From the NCBI GenBank assembly GCA_026122225.1, contig JANEZZ010002671.1, forward strand, positions 620,001-684,000: a DNA stretch of 64,000 bases, read 5' to 3'. Made by a program: the position numbers and the translations under genes. The first letter of the stretch is position 1. Every line of letters starts with the position of its first letter. The notes under the pieces are model-generated. The model worked only from the letters and a program-made list of their open reading frames with translations. It was not told the origin of the DNA and searched no databases. This DNA is from Heloderma charlesbogerti (taxonomy: Eukaryota > Chordata > Lepidosauria > Squamata > Helodermatidae). Positions 56,768 through 64,000 of this stretch are shown here, piece after piece.

Positions 56768-56862
56768 CGATAAAGGGTGCAATCCTATGCATGTTTAGAC
56801 AGCTTAGCTTAGCTTAGCAGGACTTTTTTATGTCTAGACATTCATAGGATTGTGCCCTAATT
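56768..56862. mobile_element. Palindromic MITE with 'gcaatcctatgcatg' ends
   Basis: It starts agggtgcaatcctatgcatg and ends cattcataggattgtgccct. The two halves are near-perfect inverted repeats around an agctt-rich centre. Confidence 0.65.
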
Positions 56863-57026
56863 AAATCAGTAATACATCAGATATGGACAACAATGATGAT
56901 GTAACTTTTTTCTACCTCAGATAAAATAGTGACCCTATTATATGGACTCATGGCCATGGGGCTTACTCTCAAGTATGGGGGCGTACCCTCAAGTAAGTGC
57001 AAAGCAAATCTATGGAGGAAATGAGT

Positions 57027-57042
57027 GTGTGTGTGTGTGTGT
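57027..57042 (+). repeat. Short (GT)n run
   Basis: About eight GT units followed by a purine-rich stretch. Confidence 0.8.
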
Positions 57043-57709
57043 AGAGGGAGAAAAAGAGAAAAAGCTGCTTTACTTAACACATTTATTTAAAGACGATCAG
57101 GGTTACAGGTAATGTGCACTTTAATTTTAATTTTTTATTTTATTTATTAAATTTTATTTTAATTTTTAAAATGTCTTTTCATTTATTTTTTTACTCATAT
57201 AGACTTCCACTTTCTTCTATCTGCCCTCCCCATGGCCCACACCCCGCTGCCACTGGCACCGCCGCCACCACCCAACAAACTGGCTGAGCTGACCTGTCTG
57301 AGTCTGATGCTGGCCAGCATATTCTGGGCATCGTGTCTTTCGCTGCAGCAGCCCACGCATGCTGGGTTGCCAACGCTCCACAACTGGCTGGGCTTGCTGG
57401 GAGCACGGGATTCTCAATCAGGATCAGCATCTTCAGCAAGCAACTTAGCCTGGCCCACGTGCTCCCATCCTTCCCCGAAAGCGGATGGCGCCTCCATCTC
57501 TCCATTTTGGAGAGAGAGGAAGTGGGCTGCAAGAGAGGGTACATTAACCCTTTGCTGGGTGAGGCTGCTCTCCAGACGGGGGAGTGGGGAATTGGCTGCT
57601 CTTCCTGCCCCATGCCTGGTGCTTTGGGGAGAATAGCTGCTGCAAGCAGTAGCAGCTGCAGCGACTGCTCTGGGGCTCTTCCAGCCACCTGCCCTGCCCC
57701 ACATGTAAA

Positions 57710-58025
57710 CAATGGTGGCAGCACCCCCCTCCCGCTCCTGCTGCTGTGGCCAGCAGCAACAGCAGCCCTGAATGGGTGGCCGGTGCTGCAGGATGATGAG
57801 GGCAGCGCCAGGCGCGCAGGCACGGAACGGGGACAGGCAGCAGGGTGGGAAAAGGGTCAGGGAGCTGAGGGGCTGGCTGGGGATGGTCAGGTTGCGAGGC
57901 GTGGCGGCTGCTCAGGGGGTGGAAGGTGGAGAAGCCAGGCGCTGAGGAGGAGGAGAATAGGGGGTGCCGAGAGGAGGCTGCAGAGCTCCCTCAGGCTCCC
58001 TCTCTCGCCCCCTTTGTCTGGCCAG
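57710..58025 (+). repeat. GC-rich ~315-bp direct repeat, copy 1
   Basis: This matches 62474-62789 in the same orientation over its whole length, including ggtgctgcaggatgatgagg, gctcagggggtggaag and aggctgcagagctccctcag. The family is not identified. Confidence 0.85.
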
Positions 58026-58320
58026 CAGTAGTGTAGTGCAGGGTCCCTTCATGATAGTCACAGCCACGCCCCCTGCTAAAATTATATAACCTTGTAAGAT
58101 TATACAATACAAATGAGCTTCCAGTCACTTTGTTTGGAGTATCCGGTCACCCTTGAAAAGAAAACACACACACACAAAATTCATGTCCAGCAACTCACTA
58201 GAAACCCTCTGCTCAGTGCAGGAATCCAAGTCAAAGCTGTCCAGCTTCATCTTGAATGCCTCCAGCATTACTCCTTCTTAATTCAAGAAGCATGTAATCA
58301 CAGTCTTCCCCACTATGGGG

Positions 58321-58470
58321 AGATGTACTGATCTCGGAAGCTCAGCAGGGTCAGCCCTGGTTAGTACTTGGATGGGGCACCGCCTGGGAATCAGGCTTCT
58401 TGCAGTGAGCAGGGGGTTGGACTTGATGGCTTTGTAGGCCCCTTCCAACCCTGCAATTCTGTGATTCTAT
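58321..58470 (+). mobile_element. 5S-rRNA-derived SINE with CR1-like tail
   Basis: The first ~75 bp match the 3' two-thirds of vertebrate 5S rRNA (ctgatctcggaagct, agcagggtcagccctggtta, gtacttggatgggg, ccgcctgggaat), which includes the internal pol III promoter boxes. The rest (ggttggacttgatggc, ccccttccaaccctgcaatt, ctgtgattctat) is the 3' tail of CR1-type LINEs. This head and tail make a SINE rather than a 5S gene. The 5S start is missing. Confidence 0.75.
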
Positions 58471-58585
58471 AATCATCATCAACATCAACATATATTTAAT
58501 ATTAATTATTATTATGAAGACTCATTGGAAAGCAATGCCCATTAAAACAAATTGAACTTAGTCTGTGGTGACCTACAACTCGCTT

Positions 58586-61500
58586 AAGGCTGCAGTCCCA
58601 TACACACTTGTTGTTGTTGTTGTTCAGTCGTTCAGTCATGTCCGACTCTTCGTGACCCCATGAACCATAGCATGCCAGGCCTTCCTGTCTCCCCGAGTGT
58701 GCTCAAGCCCATATTCATTGCATCGGTGATGCTATCTAGCCATCTCATCCTCTGCCGTCCCCGTCTCCTTTTGCCTTCAGTCTTTCCCAGCATCAGGGTC
58801 TTTTCCAGTGACTTTTCTCTTCGCATTAGGTGGCCAAAATATTTGAGCTTCAGCTTCAGTATCTGTCCTTCCAATGAGCACTCAGGGTTGACTTCCTGTA
58901 GGATTGACTGATTTGACCTCCTTGCAGTCCAAGGGACTCGTAAGAGTCTTCTCCAGCACCACAGTTCGAAAGCATCGATTCTTCGGCGCTCAGCCTTCTT
59001 TATAGTCCAGCTCTCACAGACATACGTTGCTACTGGGAAAACCATAGCTTTGATTAGACGAACCTTTGTCAGCAAGGTGATGTCTCTGCTTCCTACTATG
59101 CTGTCTAGGTGTGCCATAGCTTTCCTCCCAAGGAGCAAGCGTCTTTTAATTTCATGGCTACAGTAACCGTCTGCGGTGATCTTGGAGTCCAAGAAAATAA
59201 AATTTGTCACTGCTTCCATTTCTTCCCCTTCTATATGTCAGGAAGTGATGGGGCCGCATGCCATGATCTTAAGTTTTTTTAATGTTGAGTTTCAAACCAG
59301 CTTTTGCACTCTCCTCTTTCACCCTCAACAAGAGGCTCTTTAGATCCTCTTCGCTTTCTGCCATTCAGGTGGTATCGTCTGCGTATCTGATGTTGTTGAT
59401 AATTCTCCCGGCAATCTTAATTTCAACCTGTGATTCATCCAACCCAGCGTTCTCATGATATACTCTGCACATAAATTAAATAAGCATGGCGACAATATAC
59501 AGCCTTGTCGTACTCCTTTCCCAATTTGGAACCAATCGGTTGTTCCATGTCCGGTTCTTACTGTTGCTTCTTGTCCCTTGTACAGTTGTCTCAGGAGACA
59601 GGTAAGGTGGTCTGGGACTCCCATCTCTTTAAGAATTTGCCACAGTTTCTTGTGATCCACACATTCAAAGGCCTTAGCATAGTCAATGAAGCAGAAATAG
59701 ACGTTTTTCTAGAATTCTCTTGCTTTCTCCATGATCCAGCGAATGTTGGTGATTTGATCTCTAGTTCCTCTGCCTCTTCGAAACCCAGCTTGTATTTCCG
59801 GTAGTTCTCGGTTCACATACTGCTGAAGCCTAGCTTGTAGGATTTTGAGCATAACCTTGCTGGCATGTGAAATGAACGCAATTGTACGGTAGTTTGAACA
59901 CTCTTTGGCATTGCCCTTCTTTGGAATTGGAATGTAAACTGACCTTTTCCAGTCTTGTGGCCATTGTTGAGTGTTCCAGATTTGTTGACATATTGAGTGC
60001 AGCACTTTAACAGCATCATCTTTTAGGATTTTAAATAGCTCGGCTGGAATACTGTCATCTCCGCTAGCTTTGTTGTTAGTAATGCTTCCTAAGGTCCACT
60101 TGACTTCACTGTCTAGGATGTCGGGCTCAAGTTCAGTGACCGCACTATCATGGCTATCAGGGACATTAAGATCTTTCCTGTATAGTTCTTCTGTGTATTC
60201 TTTCCACCTCTTAATCTCATGTGCTTCTGTTAGGTCCCTGCCTTCTTTGTCCTTTATCATGCCTATCTTTGCACAAAACATTCCCTTGATATCTCCGATT
60301 TTCTTGAAGAGATCTCTAGTCTTTCCCATTCTATTGTTTTCTTCGATTTCTTTGCATTGTTCATTTAAGGAGGCCTTCTTGTCTCTCCTTGCTATTCCCT
60401 GGAACTCTGCATTCAGTTGGGTATATCTTCCCCTTTCTCCCTTGCTTTTTGCTTCCCTTCTTTCCTCAGCTACTTGTAAAGCCTCATCAGACAGCCACTT
60501 GGCTTTCTTGCATTTCTTTTTCTTTGGGGTGGATTGAGTTGCTGCCTCCTGAACAATGTTACGGACCTCCGTCCATAGTTCCTCAGGCACTCTGTCTATC
60601 AGGTCTAATCCCTGAAATCTATTCCTCACCTCCACTGTATATTCATCAGGGATATGATTGAGGTCATACCTGAATGGTTTAGTGGTTTTTGCTACGTTCT
60701 TCAATTTAAGCTGAAACTTTGCAAGAAGCAGCTCATGATCTGAGCCACAGTCAGCTCCAGGTCTTGTTTTGACTGACTATATAGAGCTTCTCCATCTTTG
60801 GCTGCAAAGCACATAATCAATCTGATTTCGATATTGACCATCTGGTGATGTCCACGTGTAGAGTTGCCTCTTGTGCTGTTGGAAAAGAGTGTTTGCTATG
60901 ATCAGCGTGTTCTCTTGGCAGAACTCTATTAGCTTTTGTCTTGCTTCATTTTGTACACCAAGGCCATGCCTGCCTGTTATCCCAGTGATTTCTTGACTTC
61001 CTACTTTAGCATTCCAATCCCCTATGATGAAGAGGACATCTTTTTTTGGTGTTAGTTCTAGAAGGTGTTGTAGGTCTTCATAGAACCGATCAACCTCAGC
61101 TTCTTCGGCCTCAGTGGTTGGGGCATAGACTTGAATTACTGTGATGTTGAATGGTTTGCCTTGGATTCGTACTGAGATCATTCTATCATTTTTGAGATTG
61201 TACCCCAGTACTGCTTTTCCCACCCTTTTTGTGACTATGAGTGCTATTCCATTTCTTCTAAGGGATTCTTGCCCACAGTAGTAGATATGATGGTCACCTG
61301 AATTAAATTCGCCCATGCCTGTCCGTTTTTGTTCGCTGATTCCCAAGATGTCGATGTTCAATCTTGCCATCTCATGTTTGACCAACTCCAGCTTACCTTG
61401 ATTCATTGATGTGACATTCCAGGTTCCTAAACAATATTGTTCTTTACAGCATCGGATTTTCTTTTCACCACCAGACACATCCACAGCTGAGTGTCCTTTT

Positions 61501-61885
61501 GGGTTTGGGCCAGCCGCTTCACTCTTTCTCGTGCTACTTGGAAATTCCCTCTGCTCTTCCCCAGTAGTATATTGGACACCTTCCGACCTGAGGCGTCATA
61601 TCCTTTAGCCTTGTGATACGTTCCATGGGGTTTTCTTGGCAAGAATACTGGAGTGGGTTGCCATTTCCTTCTCCAGTGGACCACATATTGTCAGAACTCT
61701 CCACCATGACCTGTCCGTCTTGGGTGGCCCTGCATGGCATAGCTTATGGCTTCACTGAGTTACGCAAGCCCCTTTGCCACAACAAGGCAGTGATCCATGA
61801 AGGGGATCACTTATACACACTTATTTGGGAGTAAATCCCATTGAACATAATGGTACTTACTTCTGAATAGACAAGTAGGATTGCC
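58586..61885. mobile_element. 'gcagtcccatgcacactt' MITE split by BovB
   Basis: The left part, aaggctgcagtcccatacac (58586-58609), and the right part from 61813 (atacacacttatttgggagt...gacaagtaggattgc) rejoin into one small palindromic MITE once the BovB is removed. Confidence 0.6.
58610..61805 (-). mobile_element. Full-length BovB (RTE) LINE, frameshifted
   Basis: It runs from gttgttgttg at 58610 to the 5' end ccatgaagggg at 61805. A 10-bp target duplication, atacacactt, lies at 58600-58609 and 61813-61822, with seven extra bases (atcactt) between the 5' end and the right duplication. The ORF is broken into at least five pieces (58632-59219, 59340-59660, 59709-60704, 60777-61484, 61427-61740) by small indels. 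Motif A is YAKAFE-like with Phe kept, and the YADD box is damaged. Confidence 0.92.
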
Positions 61886-62473
61886 TTGCATGGCTACAAG
61901 CATAACTACACTCACTAGGGGAGTAAACTAAAGTCCGAAGCAGCTGCCCCCGCCCCCTGGGTCAGTAGCCACAGATGTAGACAAAGCACACTCAAGTGGT
62001 GGGTAGGGAATAGACTTTTACTGGAGATATAACAAACTTACGTCTCAAGGTAAGCTGGCTGAGGTCAGCGTCACCTGCAGGAGGAAGGAAGAAGATAGAA
62101 AAGTAGAGGGAGGAGACAAGGAAAAGGCAGAATGACCTCTCAGAGATCCCCTCCCACCTTACTCCTATTAACCCTTCAAGTTCAGGTGAAGTGACTCATG
62201 GCCCTAGTCCCTCCAACATAAACTCCATTGAACACGCTGGGATTTACTTCCAAGAAAACAAGCCTAGGATCCTACTGTCAACCAGAGGAGTTGGATCCAA
62301 CCCCAGCCCCCCTCCTGGGCCTTGAAGGACAAATTTGATTTGCGAACAAACAGCAGGTGAAAACTTTTAACTGCATGGTGCTAAAACATGATCCCCTCCT
62401 AACTTCTGCACATCGAGCCCACCAGAATCCTTCTCCCACACGCAGCAAACTCCACACATCAGCATGAGCAACA
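61886..62473. other. Unit B interior, unrecognised
   Basis: Mixed sequence with a further 'ggatttacttcc' MITE relic at about 62195-62280. No coding feature is supported. Confidence 0.3.
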
Positions 62474-62789
62474 GACAGTGGTGGCGGCAGCCTGCCACCC
62501 GTTCCTGCCGTGGCCAGCAGCAGCAGCAGCCCTGAAAGGGGGGCCGGTGCTGCAGGATGATGAGGGCAGCGCCAGGCACGTAGGCATGGAGCAGGGATGG
62601 GCAGCACGACGGGAAAAGAGTCAGGAAGCTGAGGGGCTGGCTGGGGATGGTCAAGTTATGAGGCATGCTGGCTGCTCAGGGGGTGGAAGATGGAGAAGCC
62701 GAGAGCTGAAGAGGAGAATAGGGGGCGCCAAGAGGAGGCTGCAGAGCTCCCTCAGGCTCCCTCTCTTGCTCCCCTTTGTCTGGCCAGCT
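62474..62789 (+). repeat. GC-rich ~315-bp direct repeat, copy 2
   Basis: Partner of 57710-58025. Here the sequence continues for a further ~168 bp to the hAT-like terminus at 62957. Confidence 0.85.
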
Positions 62790-62957
62790 CTGCGTGGTAG
62801 GCGAGAGGCCGTTGTCAGTCTCCTGCACTCCCTTCCTCTGCTTCCTCCTCCTCCCACCGCATCTGCCCCACAGCAGCAGCAGCAGTAGACTGCGATCTGG
62901 CTCCAATAAAAGTGCAGGAGCGAAGCCCCGGTGTGACCCCAGAGCGCTACACCACTG

Positions 62958-64000
62958 ATCTAACCCTCTTTTAAAGCCAACCACGTTGGTGGCTGTCACT
63001 ACATGTTGTGGTAGCAAATTCCATAGTTTAATTATGAGCTGTGTGAAGAAGTACTTCCTTTTATCTGCCCTGAATCTCCCACCAGTCAGCTTCAGGAGAT
63101 GACCCCGGGTTCTAATATTATAAGAGAGTGAGGAAAATGTTTCCCTATCCACATTCTCCACAGTATGCATAATTCTGTACATCTCTATCACATCTCCCCT
63201 TACCCTCCTTTTTTCCAAGCTAACCAATCCTAGCTGTTGTAACCTTCCCTCATAGGGGAGATGCTGCAGCCCTTTGATCAATGTAGTTGCCCTTTTCTGC
63301 ACTTTTTCCAGTGCTACAATATCCCTTTTTTTGGTGCGGTGACCAGAACTGTACACAGTATTCTAAGTGTGGTCGCACCATAGATGTGCGTAAAGGCAGT
63401 ATGATATTGGCAGTTTTATTCTCAATTTCTTTTCTAATTATGCTTAACATGGACTTTGCTTTCTTTTTTACAGTGGCCACACACAGCGTTGACATTTTAA
63501 CTGAGCTGTCCACCACAACCCCAAGATCTCTTTCTTGTTTGGACACTGCTAGTTCAGATCCCATCAGGTTATACTTGAAGCTGGGATTTTTTGCCCCAAT
63601 ATGCATCATTTTACATTTGCTTACATTGAACCTCAATAGCCATTTGGATACCCATTCTCCCAGTCTGAAGAGATCCTTTTGGAGCTCCCCATAATCCCTT
63701 TTTGTTTTAACCACCCTAAGTAATTTGGTATCATCGGTAAACTTGGCCACTTCACTGCTCACTCCTAATTCCGGATCATTTATGAATAAGTTGAAACGCA
63801 TTGGTCCCAATACAGATCACTATGGGACCCTACTATTTACAACCCTCCATTGGGAGAATTAACTATTCATTTCTACTCTCTGATGTTCTTTAACCAGTTA
63901 CTGATCCATAAGAGGACCTCTCCTCTTATTCCATTACTGCTAAGTTTGCCCAGGAGTCTTTGGTGAGGGACTTTGTCAAAAGACTTTTGGAAGTCCAAGT
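62958..64000 (-). mobile_element. CR1-type LINE, 5' part of the split copy
   Basis: The minus strand encodes, from high to low coordinates, a motif GPMRFNLFINDPELGVSSEV, KFTDDTKLLR (FADD box altered to FTDD, near 63745), [25 protein letters not shown] and KRRVRGDVIEMYRIMHTVEN. It continues beyond the window on the right. Together with 54911-55147 it forms one copy. Confidence 0.85.

Larger units (their letters stand above)
55148..58025 (+). mobile_element. hAT-like GC-rich element, unit A
   Basis: It begins cagtagtgtagtggc, a hAT-type terminal motif, preceded by atctaaac. The distal part (57190-58025) is GC-rich and ends at tttgtctggccag, about 130 bp short of the end of unit B. No transposase was recognised; the 232-residue ORF at 57333-58031 is low-complexity and repeated (in decayed form) in unit B. 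Other repeats are nested inside: an (ac)n run and 'gcaatcctatg' MITEs. Confidence 0.5.
58026..62957 (+). mobile_element. hAT-like GC-rich element, unit B, with nested insertions
   Basis: It restarts with the same cagtagtgtagtg terminus and gtcacagccacgccccctg as unit A and ends gcgctacaccactg, the inverted terminal motif. This is followed by atctaacc, which pairs with atctaaac at 55140-55147 as an 8-bp target duplication. Inside are a CR1-derived piece, a 5S-derived SINE (58321-58470), a MITE and a BovB (58610-61805). Confidence 0.5.

Noticed and set aside
57333..58031. A 232-codon plus-strand ORF in GC-rich DNA
   Set aside because: Low-complexity composition, many overlapping ORFs in other frames, and the same DNA recurs as a repeat at 62474 with the frame broken.
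58321..58420. A 5S rRNA gene
   Set aside because: Only the 3' two-thirds is present, with substitutions, no terminator T-run after it, and a CR1-like tail attached. It is a SINE.

Overview
This is a stretch of vertebrate nuclear DNA, most likely from a squamate reptile. The basis is the mix of repeats: several full-length BovB (RTE-clade) LINEs lie beside CR1, L2 and L1 LINEs, a Ty3/gypsy LTR element, MIR/CORE-like SINEs and many palindromic DNA-transposon derivatives, and the two host genes have short exons and long introns. There are no operons and no bacterial features. The exact species cannot be read from the sequence.

Two host genes are visible. (1) A B7/butyrophilin-like immunoglobulin-superfamily gene lies on the minus strand: signal-peptide exon 19502-19562, V-type Ig exon 16867-17271, C-type Ig exon 10131-10415, and a candidate last exon with poly(A) signals at about 8120-8449. 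All junctions of the three clear exons are phase 1, as usual in this family. The transmembrane exon was not found. (2) Cystatin B (stefin B, CSTB) lies on the plus strand with exons at 46020-46085, 50262-50363 and 51332-51460. They encode a complete 98-residue protein, with a CpG-rich promoter upstream and a poly(A) signal at 51739. In human, CSTB shares chromosome band 21q22.3 with the B7-family gene ICOSLG, so the pairing may be conserved synteny.

Layout. 1-6480: L2 and L1 remnants, then a CR1 that is interrupted by a 0.7-kb CpG-rich element built of palindromes within palindromes. 6480-19700: the B7-like gene, with a nearly intact BovB in its V-C intron. 20-29.4 kb: two L1 copies riddled with MITEs, SINEs, CR1 and one intact BovB (25371-28582, minus). 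29.5-35 kb: a decayed BovB (minus), then a second intact BovB (31706-34929, plus). 35-44.8 kb: CR1, MITE, L1 and a degenerate Ty3/gypsy element split by CR1. 45.6-51.8 kb: CSTB. 52-53.3 kb: L2. 54.9-64 kb: one CR1 copy split by a 7.8-kb composite insertion that holds two head-to-tail hAT-like units, a 5S-rRNA-derived SINE and another BovB.

The most notable features are the pair of uninterrupted, inverted BovB ORFs with perfect target-site duplications, the self-similar palindrome at 5284-5604, and the composite hAT-like insertion that splits a CR1.
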